64,000 nt of DNA from Mesorhizobium prunaredense (GTDB taxonomy: Bacteria; Pseudomonadota; Alphaproteobacteria; Rhizobiales; Rhizobiaceae). Below, in pieces: positions 51,667-61,331 of this stretch. Made by a program: the position numbers and the translations under genes. The notes beneath the pieces are model-generated. The model was not told the origin of the DNA and ran no database searches. It worked only from the letters and a program-made list of their open reading frames with translations. How positions within the stretch are numbered: position 1 is the stretch's first letter; each line of letters begins with the position of its first letter. Where the stretch lies: contig NZ_FTPD01000078.1 in NCBI RefSeq assembly GCF_900156895.1, positions 62,001 through 126,000 of the forward strand, read 5' to 3'.

Positions 51667-53331
51667 TCACCCCTGTTCCTGTAACCGCCGGGCAATCGCG
51701 CGGTGCAGGTCCGGGGCCGCAGCGACCAGCGACTTCGCCGCTTCGGACTGCGGATGGTCGAGAACCTCGCTCGTCCTGCCGCGCTCGACGATCTTGCCGG
51801 CATGCATGATCATCACCTGGTCGGTGATGGCGCGGGCAACGGTCAGATCGTGGGTGATAAACAGATAGGCAACGCCGAGCGTCTGGTTGAGCTCGGCGAA
51901 CAGGTCGAGAATCTGGGCGCGGATCGAGACGTCGAGCGCCGAGACCGGCTCGTCGGCGACGACCAGCTTGGGGCGGGTGATGATGGCGCGGGCGATCGAC
52001 AGGCGCTGGCGCTGGCCACCTGAAAATTCGTGCGGATATTTGTCCATGTCGCGTGGACCAAGGCCGACATCGTGCAGGGCCTTTGCCACCATCTCGCGCC
52101 GTTCCGCATCCGTCGGCTTCTTCTCCAGGACATGCAGTGGCTCGGCGACCAGTTTTTCGACCTTCTGGCGCGGATCGAAGGAGCCGTAAGGGTCCTGGAA
52201 CACCACCTGCATGTCGCGGCGCGCCGGCTTGAGCTCCGCCTCGCTCTTGCCGGTGATGACTTCGCCGCGAAACCGGATCGTTCCCGATGTCGGCCCGTCC
52301 AGCGCCAGGACCATGCGGGCAAGCGTGGACTTGCCGCAACCGGAACGCCCGACCAGCGCCACCGACTGGCCGGGATCGATCGAGAACGAGACGTCGTCGA
52401 CGGCGCGGGTCGGGGCCGCGCGCTTCAGCAGCGATTTGCGGCGTCCCGGATAGTCCCGCGTCACGCTCTCTACCTGAAGAAGAGGTCTGGCTCCCTGAAG
52501 AAGAGGTTTGGCAACCTGGAGCTGGGGGTTGTCTTGGCCGACCTCGTGCGTCGTGGCACGCGCCGGCACATGCATCGAGGCCTGCGCCAGCTGCCGCGTG
52601 TAGGGATGAAGCTGCTCGGACAAGGTGCGCGCCGTGTCGCCGGCCTCCATCACTTCGCCGTGCCGCAGGATGGTGATGCGCTCCGCCATTTCGGTCACAA
52701 CCGCCAGGTCATGCGAGATCAACAGCAGACCCATGCGGTTTTCTGCGACCAGGTCGCGCAACAGGTCGAGGATCTGCGCCTGCAGCACGACGTCGAGCGC
52801 CGTCGTCGGCTCGTCGGCGATCAGCAGTTTTGGTTTCAGCGCGCAGGCGATGGCGATGACGACGCGCTGGCGCTGGCCGCCGGAAAGCTCGTGCGGATAG
52901 CGCGACAGCGGGACTTGCGCTGGGGGCAGGCCAACCCGGTCGAGCATTTTTCGGGCGCGGTCCTCGGCGTCGGCGCGGCTTGCCCTGGTGTGCCAGCGGA
53001 TGCCTTCGGCGACCTGCTCGCCAATCGTCTTGACCGGGTTCAGCGCCGTCATCGGTTCCTGGAAAACCATGCCGATATCATCGCCGCGCAGCGCGCACAT
53101 CTGGTCTTCGCTGGCCGCAAGGATGTCGATGCCGTCGAAGGCGACGCGCCCGCTGGCGCGCGCCGCCCAGGGCAGAAGCCGCATCACCGTCAATGCCGTG
53201 ATCGATTTGCCCGAGCCGGATTCGCCGACCAGCCCCGTCACCTCGCCGGGCGCGACGGAGAGCTCGACATCCCTCAGGATCGGCGTGTCGCCGATCGTCA
53301 GCGACAATTTCTCGATTTCGAGCAGGCTCAT
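51667..53331 (-). CDS. Dipeptide-type ABC transporter ATPase, DppD-DppF fusion
   Basis: A 554-aa protein with two complete ABC ATPase domains: the first with Walker A GESGSGKS and signature LSGGQRQRVVIA, the second with GRSGCGKST and FSGGQRQRLSIA. The linker between them is about 60 residues and repeats the K-P-L-L-Q-type text. It drives uptake of peptides or related compounds with the two permeases. It overlaps the permease gene by 4 nt (ATGA). Confidence 0.93.
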   Translation of the reverse strand: MSLLEIEKLSLTIGDTPILRDVELSVAPGEVTGLVGESGSGKSITALTVMRLLPWAARASGRVAFDGIDILAASEDQMCALRGDDIGMVFQEPMTALNPVKTIGEQVAEGIRWHTRASRADAEDRARKMLDRVGLPPAQVPLSRYPHELSGGQRQRVVIAIACALKPKLLIADEPTTALDVVLQAQILDLLRDLVAENRMGLLLISHDLAVVTEMAERITILRHGEVMEAGDTARTLSEQLHPYTRQLAQASMHVPARATTHEVGQDNPQLQVAKPLLQGARPLLQVESVTRDYPGRRKSLLKRAAPTRAVDDVSFSIDPGQSVALVGRSGCGKSTLARMVLALDGPTSGTIRFRGEVITGKSEAELKPARRDMQVVFQDPYGSFDPRQKVEKLVAEPLHVLEKKPTDAERREMVAKALHDVGLGPRDMDKYPHEFSGGQRQRLSIARAIITRPKLVVADEPVSALDVSIRAQILDLFAELNQTLGVAYLFITHDLTVARAITDQVMIMHAGKIVERGRTSEVLDHPQSEAAKSLVAAAPDLHRAIARRLQEQG

Positions 53332-54197
53332 CGCTGCCGCCGCGATTTGGGGTCGAGGATGTCGGCAATACCGTCGCCGAGTAGGTTCAGTCCAAGCACG
53401 GTGACGACGATCGCCATGCCGGGAAAGATCGCCATCCACGGCGCCACCCCCATGCGCGTCTGCGCATCGAACAGCATCCGGCCCCAGCTCGGCATTGGCG
53501 GCTGTGTGCCGAGCCCGACATAGGAAAGCCCAGCTTCGGCCAGGATGCCGAGCGCGAACTGGATCGTGCCTTGCACGAGGAGCAAAGTGACGATGTTGGG
53601 CAGCACGTGTTCCACGGTGATCAGTGCTTTGCCTTTTCCGGCGGCGCGCGCGGCGAGGATGAATTCGCGCGGCCAGATCGCCAGCGCGCCGGCCCGGGCG
53701 ACGCGGGCGAAGACCGGGATGTTGAAAATGCCGATGGCGATGATGGCGTTGAGCGCGCCCGGGCCGAAGATGGCGGTGATCATGATCGCCGACAGCAGGG
53801 CAGGGAAGGCGAAGACGAGATCGTTCAGCCGCATTACCGCTTCGTCGACGATGCCGCCGCGCGCCGCGGCAAGGGCGCCGAGCGGCACGCCAACGCCCAT
53901 GCCGATACCGACCGCCACCAGCGCCACGGCGATCGAATTGCGGGCCCCGACCATGATCATGGAAAAAATGTCGCGGCCGAAATGATCGGTGCCGAACCAG
54001 TGCGCCGGCGAGGGTGCCTGGGTCTTGTCGGCGATGATCAGCCTGGTGACGTCAAAAGGCGTCCAGAAGAACGAGACGATGGCGACCGCTGCCACCAGTG
54101 CAGTGATGACGAAGCCGGTGAGGAACGATCGGTTGGTGAAAGCCCTGACGAGGATGTCGGCAAAATTATCCTCAGGGAGGTCGAAGCGCAACGTCAT
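53328..54197 (-). CDS. ABC transporter permease, DppC-like
   Basis: A 289-aa inner-membrane protein with about six helices and the EAA-like loop GRMLFDAQTRMG. The GTDHFGRDIFS motif is typical for DppC. ATG 54197 overlaps the upstream permease by 4 nt. Confidence 0.92.
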   Translation of the reverse strand: MTLRFDLPEDNFADILVRAFTNRSFLTGFVITALVAAVAIVSFFWTPFDVTRLIIADKTQAPSPAHWFGTDHFGRDIFSMIMVGARNSIAVALVAVGIGMGVGVPLGALAAARGGIVDEAVMRLNDLVFAFPALLSAIMITAIFGPGALNAIIAIGIFNIPVFARVARAGALAIWPREFILAARAAGKGKALITVEHVLPNIVTLLLVQGTIQFALGILAEAGLSYVGLGTQPPMPSWGRMLFDAQTRMGVAPWMAIFPGMAIVVTVLGLNLLGDGIADILDPKSRRQR

Positions 54198-55141
54198 TGG
54201 CGGCTTCTCAGCCGCGGATCGACGACCGCATAGGAGAGATCGACAAGCAGGTTGACGGCGATGACGGCGGCGACCAGCAGCATGACGACGCTTTCGACGA
54301 CGATCAGGTCGCGCTGGGTGATCGCCTGGAACACCAGCCGGCCGAGGCCGGGGAGATAAAAGACGTTCTCGATGATGATGGTGCCGGCGAGCAGGAAGGC
54401 GAACTGCAGGCCGAGAATGGTCAGCACCGGGATCATCGCGTTGCGCAGCGCGTGCCGCCACAGCACCGCGCGATAGGGCAGGCCCTTGGCGCGGGCAGTG
54501 CGGATATAGTCCTCGCTCAGCACGTCGATCATCGCCGAGCGGGTGACGCGGGCGAGGATCGCCGCTTGCGGCAGAGCGAGCGCGATCGCCGGCAGGACCA
54601 GCGATTTCAGCGCCGGCCAGACGCCGGCGCTCCATCCCGGAAAGCCGCCGGCCGGCACCAGCCGCAGCCAGACGGCAAACAGGTAGATCAGCATCAGCGC
54701 AAACCAGAAGTTCGGCACGGCGACACCAAGCTGGGCGGCGCCCATTGCGATCGTGTCGCCGGCCTGTCCGTGCCGGCCGGCGGAAAACAGCCCGACCGGA
54801 ATGGCGATGATGGTGGACAGCGCCAACGCGATCAGCGCCAGCGGCAGCGAGACCACGATGCGCTCGCGGATCAGGTCGATGACCGGCACCGAATAGGTGT
54901 AGGAACGGCCGAAATCGAGGCTCAGCAAGCCGCCGGCCCAGTGCAGATAGCGCGCGGCAAGCGGCGCGTTGAGACCCATCTGGTTGCGCAGCAACTCGAC
55001 CTGGTCGGCGCTGGCGTTCATGCCCAGCATCAGCCGCGCCGGGTCGCCGGGAATGATCTCCAGCACGGCAAAGACCACCATCGAGGCCAGGACCAGCGTG
55101 ATGAGGGCGATGGCAAGACGCTTGAGGAGATAGGCGGTCAT
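54194..55141 (-). CDS. ABC transporter permease, DppB-like
   Basis: A 315-aa inner-membrane protein with six helices, starting MTAYLLKRLAIALITLVLAS and containing the DppB motif GDPARLMLG and YIRTARAKGL. ATG 55141 is the first good start; a longer frame to 55177 is unlikely. It pairs with the DppC-like permease. Confidence 0.92.
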   Translation of the reverse strand: MTAYLLKRLAIALITLVLASMVVFAVLEIIPGDPARLMLGMNASADQVELLRNQMGLNAPLAARYLHWAGGLLSLDFGRSYTYSVPVIDLIRERIVVSLPLALIALALSTIIAIPVGLFSAGRHGQAGDTIAMGAAQLGVAVPNFWFALMLIYLFAVWLRLVPAGGFPGWSAGVWPALKSLVLPAIALALPQAAILARVTRSAMIDVLSEDYIRTARAKGLPYRAVLWRHALRNAMIPVLTILGLQFAFLLAGTIIIENVFYLPGLGRLVFQAITQRDLIVVESVVMLLVAAVIAVNLLVDLSYAVVDPRLRSRQ

Positions 55142-55194
55142 GGCGGGAGGACCGCAGTGTTGCCATCGACCGGCCAACTGTTAATGCCGGCGCC

Positions 55195-55395
55195 GCCCCT
55201 CATCCGCCTGCCGGCACCTTCTCCCCGTATAGTGACGGGGAGAAGGGGGCTGGCCGCAACCTTGGCACCTCTTCTGCAACGCTGGAGATTGGCGAAATCC
55301 TTTGCGAAGGCGTCCTTCTCCCCGTCACTATACGGGGAGAAGTGCCCGGCAGGGCGATGAGGGGCAGCGCAGAACTGAAGCGATTGCCCTGCGGC
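55195..55395. repeat. Palindromic repeat, copy C (diverged)
   Basis: Two inverted arms built on CTTCTCCCCGTATAGTGACG and CGTCACTATACGGGGAGAAG, each followed by the GCCCGGCAGGGCGATGAGG-type block in one orientation. The spacer contains AACGCTGGAGATTGGCGAAA, also present near copies A and B. Lies between the ABC permease and the binding protein gene. Confidence 0.75.
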
Positions 55396-55469
55396 TCGGG
55401 CCAGGCATCCCGGCAGGACAGAGCGGGGTGCCACCGGCTGCAAGCTTCGCCCTTTTGGCCAGCAGTCCC

Positions 55470-56948
55470 TCACTCCGTCCACTTCACCTTGGTCAAATCA
55501 TTGGCCTGGATCGGCGCATTTTTCCAAAAACCCTCGAGCTTGGCGTCCCAGACGCCGACTTTCGGCAGTTCGTAGAGGAAGCCGACCACGGCATCGTCGG
55601 CCAGTATCTTCTGCGCCTCGCCGAGCAGCGTCATGCGCTTGGCCTCATCGGAGGTGAGGTTCAGATCGGCGATGATCTTGTCGAAGGTCGGGTTGTCGTA
55701 GTTGAAGTAATAATCCTTGCGCGAATAGATATCGATGTCGTTGGGCTCGGTGTGGGAAACGATGGTCAGGTCGTAGTCCTTCCTGGTGAAGACCTGGTCC
55801 AGCCACTGCGCCCATTCCACCGGCACGATCTGCAGGTCGATGCCGACATCGCGAAGCTGCGACGCGATGATCTCGCCGCCAAGTCGCGCATAGGGGGGTG
55901 GCGGCAATTTCAGCGTCGCCTTGAAGCCGTTCTCCAGGCCGGATTCCTTCAAGAGTTCCCTGGCCTTCTCGACATTGTGCGGATAGAGGCCGGTGAGGTC
56001 GACATAGGCCTTGTTGGCGGGTGACATATGCGAGCCGATCGGCACGCCCAAACCGGCCGAAGCGCCGTCGATGATCGCCTTGCGGTCGAGCGCAAACGAA
56101 ATCGCCTGCCTGACCTGCAGCCTGTCGAAAGGCGGCTTCTTGTTGTTCATCGAAAGGATGGTCTCACCCTCGGTCGCGCCGATCATCACCTTGAAGCGCG
56201 GGTCGCCCTGGATCTGGGCGACGCTGTCGGGGTCGAAGAAAGGGAAGGCCTGAACATCGCCGGAAAGCAGCGCCGGCACGGCGGCTGCGGCATCCGTGAC
56301 GATGCGGAACTCGGCCTTGTCGAGGGACACCGGGGCGCCCCAGTAAGTGTCGGACTTGACCAGCGTGATCGACGAACCCTTGGCCCAGTTCTGGAATTTG
56401 AACGGGCCGGTGCCGACAGGCTTTTCCTTGTTGATGTCGGCTGTCTCCGGCGCGACGATGACCGCGTCGCCCCAGCCCATATTGTAGAGGAACGAACTTT
56501 GCGGGTTCTTCAGCGTGATCCTGACCGTCGCCGGATCGACCATTTCGACCGTATCGATGGCGGCGAACAGGCCCTTTTGTGCGTTGACGGAGTTGTCGGC
56601 ACGGGCGCGGTCGAGCGAGAATTTGACGTCGTCGGCATTGAAGTCGGTGCCGTCATGGAATTTCACGCCGCTATGCAGCTTGAAGGTGTAGACCTTGCCG
56701 TCGTCGGAAACGGTCCAGCTTTCGGCGAGAGCCGGCAGCACCTCGCCGTTCGCACCGATGCGGGTCAGCCCCTCGAACACATTGGCATAAAGCACCTCGT
56801 CGATCGCCGCCGCAGCGCCGGCGGTCGGATCGAGATGCGGAGGCTCGAGCGTAATACCGATGACCAGATCGGTCCGCGCCGCAAATGCCGATGTTCCGGC
56901 AGACAGCACCAGGGCCGCAGCGGTGAGAATGGTTTTCCACAATTTCAT
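55470..56948 (-). CDS. ABC transporter substrate-binding protein (dipeptide/oligopeptide type)
   Basis: A 492-aa periplasmic solute-binding protein with a Sec signal (MKLWKTILTAAALVLSAGTS). The SBP_bac_5 fold shows LVIGITLEPPHLDPTAG and FNADDVKFSLDRA. Together with DppB, DppC and DppDF it forms an importer, although the gap to the permeases includes the repeat element. The amidohydrolase gene upstream suggests that the ligand is an N-acyl amino acid or peptide. Confidence 0.93.
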   Translation of the reverse strand: MKLWKTILTAAALVLSAGTSAFAARTDLVIGITLEPPHLDPTAGAAAAIDEVLYANVFEGLTRIGANGEVLPALAESWTVSDDGKVYTFKLHSGVKFHDGTDFNADDVKFSLDRARADNSVNAQKGLFAAIDTVEMVDPATVRITLKNPQSSFLYNMGWGDAVIVAPETADINKEKPVGTGPFKFQNWAKGSSITLVKSDTYWGAPVSLDKAEFRIVTDAAAAVPALLSGDVQAFPFFDPDSVAQIQGDPRFKVMIGATEGETILSMNNKKPPFDRLQVRQAISFALDRKAIIDGASAGLGVPIGSHMSPANKAYVDLTGLYPHNVEKARELLKESGLENGFKATLKLPPPPYARLGGEIIASQLRDVGIDLQIVPVEWAQWLDQVFTRKDYDLTIVSHTEPNDIDIYSRKDYYFNYDNPTFDKIIADLNLTSDEAKRMTLLGEAQKILADDAVVGFLYELPKVGVWDAKLEGFWKNAPIQANDLTKVKWTE

Positions 56949-57078
56949 CGTGCAACTCCCGATATGCTCAAAAACATGCTCAAAACCGGTGGATAGAAGC
57001 GTGATTTCACCGAGGAGTAAATTGCGTTTCGTGCTTTCCGGCAGCGCCGGCAGGAATGTTTTTTTCGCCCATCACCGA

Positions 57079-58359
57079 CTACCGAGCGCCCGTGCCCCTC
57101 AGCAGCACGTTGAGCCCGATCGCCATCACCTTGGCCGACTCGACCATGTCTGAAATCCCCACCCATTCGTCGGGCCTGTGGGCGAGGTCGAGAATGCCCG
57201 GGCCATAGGCGATGCAGTCGTAGATGTGACCGATGCGGGCAATATGCTTCTGGTCGTAGGTGCCGGGCGAGATCACGTAGTCGGGCTCGCGGTCGAATAT
57301 CTCCATGATGCCCTGCGCCACCGCCTTGACCACCGGCGCATCGCGCTCGGTCATCAGCGGCAGCACCTCCATGAGATCGCGGATCTCGTAGTCGAATTTC
57401 TTGCGCTCGCGCTTCAGCCGGTCGAGGATATCGGTCACCTCGCTCTTGACCGTGCCAAGATCCTCTTCGAGCAGGAAGCGGCGGTCGATGGTCAGCCGGC
57501 AGGAATCGGGGACGTTGGGCGAGGGCAGGCCGGGCCTGAAATCCTCGGTCTGGCCGCCATGGACCGAGTTGATGTTCATGGTCGAGCGCTTTGCCCCGTC
57601 GGGCACGACCGGCATGCGCGTGACCTTGCGGTCGAGCGCCGGGAACAGCTCGTCCTCGAAAGCCCTTAGCACGGCGCCCATATGGCGCACCGCATTGTCG
57701 CCGAGGAACGGCATCGAGCCGTGCGCGATCTCGCCCTTGGTCTCGATCTCCGCCCACCAGACGCCGCGATGGCCAAGGCAGATGCGGTCCTTGTTCAACG
57801 GCTCGGGAATGATGACGTGGTCGACCTTCGGCTTGGAGAAATAGCCGAGCTTGGCCAGATGCGCGACGCCGCCGAAGCCGCCCGACTCCTCGTCGACCGT
57901 GCCCGAAATCTCGATGGCGCCGGGAAAATCGGGGAACACCTCCATGAAGGCTTCGGTGGCGATGATCGAGGAGGCCAGGCCGCCCTTCATGTCGCAGGCG
58001 CCGCGGCCATAGACCTTGCCACCCCTGACGATGCCGGCGAAGGGATCGAGGCTCCAGCCGTCGCCGGCTTCGACCACGTCGATATGCGAGTTGAAATGCA
58101 CGCAGGCGCCGGGCGAGCGGCCAGCGAAGCGGGCGACGACGTTGACGCGCGGGTAGCGGTCGGTGTCGCCGGGCGTGCCCTCGGCGCGGATGAATTCGAC
58201 TTCGAAACCGCGCTTCTTCAGCCGCGCCCCGACGTATTCGGCGCATGGCCGATAGGCCTCGCCGGGCGGGTTGATGGTCGGAAAGCGGATCAGCTCCGCG
58301 GTCAGTGTGACCAGGTCGTCGACCCGATCATCGACCGCTTTCAGCAGGAGTTCGTTCAT
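57079..58359 (-). CDS. M20 family amidohydrolase (ArgE/DapE-like)
   Basis: A 426-aa zinc enzyme that hydrolyses N-acyl amino acids or peptides. Metal-binding motifs are HFNSHIDVVEAG, RGACDMKGGLA and TVDEESGGFGG, and the dimerisation domain lies in the middle. ATG 58359 is preferred to the in-frame start at 58395. It is 130 nt upstream of the binding protein gene of the peptide importer on the same strand. Confidence 0.92.
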   Translation of the reverse strand: MNELLLKAVDDRVDDLVTLTAELIRFPTINPPGEAYRPCAEYVGARLKKRGFEVEFIRAEGTPGDTDRYPRVNVVARFAGRSPGACVHFNSHIDVVEAGDGWSLDPFAGIVRGGKVYGRGACDMKGGLASSIIATEAFMEVFPDFPGAIEISGTVDEESGGFGGVAHLAKLGYFSKPKVDHVIIPEPLNKDRICLGHRGVWWAEIETKGEIAHGSMPFLGDNAVRHMGAVLRAFEDELFPALDRKVTRMPVVPDGAKRSTMNINSVHGGQTEDFRPGLPSPNVPDSCRLTIDRRFLLEEDLGTVKSEVTDILDRLKRERKKFDYEIRDLMEVLPLMTERDAPVVKAVAQGIMEIFDREPDYVISPGTYDQKHIARIGHIYDCIAYGPGILDLAHRPDEWVGISDMVESAKVMAIGLNVLLRGTGAR

Positions 58360-58590
58360 TCGACGAATTGAGCAGCCAACGATGCGTTTTGGCAAGCCTG
58401 TTGGCGGGTCGCGCCCTAGTTACCTGGTTTACGTGTCGTCACGGCAACTATCGCGGGAAATCGTTCAAATTCGCTGCTTTGGATTGGTGAATTCGTCAGA
58501 GGTGTGTCGTTACCTCATTCACTTGCGATTAAAAAGATGAAGAATTGCGTGAAGGCAAGCGGGCAAGGGCAATCAAAGGGGTTTGATCGC

Positions 58591-59019
58591 ATGAAAAAAA
58601 CCGTCTTCATGGCAGCGGCACTGGCAACGATGCTGCTCGGTTCATCGGTCGAGGGCTGGGCAGCTAAGCTGGTTGCAAGGATCGACGTGTCATCGCAGAC
58701 GATGACTGTAAGATACGGTCAGGCGGTTTACCGATGGCGCGTATCCACGGCGCGCAAAGGCTATATCACGCCGCGCGGCAGCTACCGGCCGCAACGAACG
58801 GCGCGGATGTGGTATTCGCGCAAATACGACATGTCGCCGATGCCTCATTCGGTATTCTACCGCGGCGGCTACGCCATCCATGGCACCGGCGCGGTAAAAT
58901 CTCTCGGGCGCCCGGCGTCGCATGGCTGCGTGCGGCTGCATCCGGCCAATGCCGCCGCCTTCTATTCCATGGTGCGGCGGGCCGGCTTCCGCAACACGCG
59001 GATCGTGGTGACCAACTAG
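58591..59019 (+). CDS. L,D-transpeptidase (YkuD domain), exported
   Basis: A 142-aa periplasmic enzyme with a signal (MKKTVFMAAALATMLLGSSV) and a YkuD domain. The catalytic motif is HGTG followed by SHGCVRLHP with the nucleophile cysteine. It makes 3-3 peptidoglycan cross-links or anchors lipoproteins. ATG 58591 fits the signal; an extended frame starts at 58504. It is convergent with the membrane protein at 59016, overlapping its end by 4 nt. Confidence 0.9.
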   Translation: MKKTVFMAAALATMLLGSSVEGWAAKLVARIDVSSQTMTVRYGQAVYRWRVSTARKGYITPRGSYRPQRTARMWYSRKYDMSPMPHSVFYRGGYAIHGTGAVKSLGRPASHGCVRLHPANAAAFYSMVRRAGFRNTRIVVTN

Positions 59020-59681
59020 AGCGCGGAAAACACGCCGATCGCCCCGACCAGAACCAGGCTTAGCGCCCAGATCGCATCTAGATCAAACCAGCTTTTCGAA
59101 AGAAACCTTAATCCCAGCCACCGATAGACGCCGAAGGCCAAAGCGCCGCCGGCAGTGATCATCGCGCCGGTGTGGACCGCTGCCACGCCGATCGAGAGCG
59201 CTGCAGTTCGTGCAATGAGGGCGGTCGCGGCACGGTGCCCGGCATCCGTTTCAACGACGCCGCACAGGCCGAGGTAGATCGGCACCAGCATCAGGCCGGC
59301 GCCATGCGCGACGGCGACCAGAAAGGACCAGAGCGCCAGTCGCGACGGCGGCACGCGCGCCAGAAATCTAGGATGCCGCCGGTTGAAGAGCAGCCAGACT
59401 CCGAGCGCAACGACAATTAGACCTGCGCCAACGCGGATCTCGGTTTGCCAATCAACCAGCACGGTCATCAGCGCGAAGGGCAAGAGGACCACCGTCATGG
59501 CGACAAGATGCCCGAACGCCAGCGCCAGGAGTGCGCCCGGCAGCGCACAGGCTCGCCGTTCCATCAGGGCGGCCGAAACAGCAAGCGGCCAGCCCATACC
59601 CGGGTTTACGCCATGGTAAATCCCGCTGGCGACCACAGCAAACCAGAGGCCGGCTGTGGTCGAAAGGAGTTCGGGCGACAC
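59016..59681 (-). CDS. Polytopic membrane protein coupled to the SBP56 gene
   Basis: A 221-aa protein with about six helices. Histidine-containing motifs SGIYHGVNPGMGW and AFGHLVAM and AVAHGAGLML resemble those of metal or urease-type permeases (HupE/UreH), but I do not recognise the family firmly. The start GTG at 59681 touches the TAG of the SBP56-family gene, so translation is coupled. It may supply copper or another metal to that protein; this is inferred. Confidence 0.72.
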   Translation of the reverse strand: MSPELLSTTAGLWFAVVASGIYHGVNPGMGWPLAVSAALMERRACALPGALLALAFGHLVAMTVVLLPFALMTVLVDWQTEIRVGAGLIVVALGVWLLFNRRHPRFLARVPPSRLALWSFLVAVAHGAGLMLVPIYLGLCGVVETDAGHRAATALIARTAALSIGVAAVHTGAMITAGGALAFGVYRWLGLRFLSKSWFDLDAIWALSLVLVGAIGVFSAL

Positions 59682-61085
59682 CTAGACCGATGGGTAGCAG
59701 AAACTGTCGGTAGAGCAGTCGCCGCCTTCAAGTCGGATCTGGTGCGTTCGATAGCCTTTGGGGAACTCGACGAAGAAGTTGGTGTCGAGCGTCAGGCCAC
59801 CATTGGCGCCAACATCGGCCTTCACCATCGCCCCGCCGCGCTCACCGGGATAGAACTGATCGTCCCAGGTCGAATAGAGCGAATTGGTCCAATAGACACG
59901 CTTGCCGTCGCGGCTAATCTCGACCATCTGTGGCCCATAGCCGAAGACCTTGCCACAGGGGTGCTTGGTCTTCTTGACGATCCCACCCAGTTCGACCTTG
60001 CCCGCCAGAACCGGCTTCATCGGGTCGCTGACATCGTATTGATGCATTTCACCCGTACCCCAACAAGCCACATAGAGATATTTGTCGTCGAGGCTGAGGT
60101 CGATGTCGGTGACCAGCGGGGGCACCGCCGAGAAACCCTTCAGAAGATCCGGCAGATCGTCGGCATTGGCCGGTTGAGGCGGGATGATCGCTGTCTTCTT
60201 GGCTTGGAACTTGCCATCTGCGTCGCGCCACCAAGTCCAGATCGAGCCTTCGAGATTGGTGGTATCGACCACAACGCCGCAGAAGCCGTATTGCCGGACT
60301 GGATCATGCGCCGGGCGGATTTCGAGCGCCATTTGGTGATTGGCGCCCAGATCGATCGTCTGAATGTTCTTACGCGCACGCAGATCCCAGAAATGCATGC
60401 GGTGGCCGTACTTGTTGGACAGTAGATCCTCAGGGACGATGCCGTTTTCGAACTGCGGCGGCAGGGCCCATTCGGAACTGACCATGTAGTCGCGCGGCAG
60501 GTTCCACCAGAAATCGTAGTGCTTGTCCTGGGCGCCACGATCTATCTCATAGCGGCCAATGACATCGAAGGTCTGGCAATCCATGATGAAAATGCCCGGA
60601 GGACCGTCGGTACCGTCCTTGCCGCCGCCGCCGAGGGTCGAGACATAGATGCCCTCGGGTCCGCAGTGGATCGTATGCGGGCGGGAATAGCCCGTCTTGG
60701 CAAAGACTTCTGCGGGTTCGATGATCTTGTGAATCTTGGCGGCTGTCGGCCCGCCCTTCACATCAATTATGTAGATGCGCGACGAACGCATGCCCGGAAT
60801 GATCAGATAACGACGCTCCAAAAAGGCGTGGCCAGTCAGTGGTGATAGCGCCGAAGAACACGCATTCCAGCCGAAGTGATGAAACTCATCGCCCTTGTTT
60901 GGCATGATCACAGTGTGGACGATCTTGCCGAAATCCGGCGAATTTGGATCGACATTCACCACAGCCAGGCCGTCGGGTTGCGAGAAGTCCGGGCTAAGCA
61001 TCAACGTGTAGGCCAGAGTTTCCGGCGGCCCTTCCATAGCCAGCTTCGGTGACGGATAGAATGTGGGGTCTGGTCGCAGATTCAT
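59682..61085 (-). CDS. Selenium-binding protein 56 family (methanethiol oxidase-like)
   Basis: A 467-aa beta-propeller protein of the SBP56/SELENBP1 family, whose bacterial member MtoX oxidises methanethiol to formaldehyde, sulfide and peroxide. Conserved segments: FHHFGWNACSSA with the active-site-region cysteine, HTIHCGPEGIYVSTLG, GYGHRMHFWDL-type and GGDCSTDSFCYP at the end. No signal peptide is evident. It is divergent from the ribose-type ABC genes. Its substrate here is inferred; selenium binding is also claimed for the family. Confidence 0.92.
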   Translation of the reverse strand: MNLRPDPTFYPSPKLAMEGPPETLAYTLMLSPDFSQPDGLAVVNVDPNSPDFGKIVHTVIMPNKGDEFHHFGWNACSSALSPLTGHAFLERRYLIIPGMRSSRIYIIDVKGGPTAAKIHKIIEPAEVFAKTGYSRPHTIHCGPEGIYVSTLGGGGKDGTDGPPGIFIMDCQTFDVIGRYEIDRGAQDKHYDFWWNLPRDYMVSSEWALPPQFENGIVPEDLLSNKYGHRMHFWDLRARKNIQTIDLGANHQMALEIRPAHDPVRQYGFCGVVVDTTNLEGSIWTWWRDADGKFQAKKTAIIPPQPANADDLPDLLKGFSAVPPLVTDIDLSLDDKYLYVACWGTGEMHQYDVSDPMKPVLAGKVELGGIVKKTKHPCGKVFGYGPQMVEISRDGKRVYWTNSLYSTWDDQFYPGERGGAMVKADVGANGGLTLDTNFFVEFPKGYRTHQIRLEGGDCSTDSFCYPSV

Positions 61086-61331
61086 CGCGGTATCCTCCCT
61101 ACGCGTTTGTGAAACTTTATTTTTGGTGCTCTCTGTGTCGCTCCCTTTTGAAATGTGGCCCAGGTAGGATCATAATACACCAAGTCTCCTCGTCTGTCTG
61201 ACACCGCGTCGCTCTAACACTATTTACGTGGGCGGGCTTTGGGCAGAATATAGGGGTGGGAGGAAGCATTCGGAATCCTGAATAAATGCGCCCGAACGGC
61301 TTCCGACCGTTGGTTGCAAGGGAGGATAATC

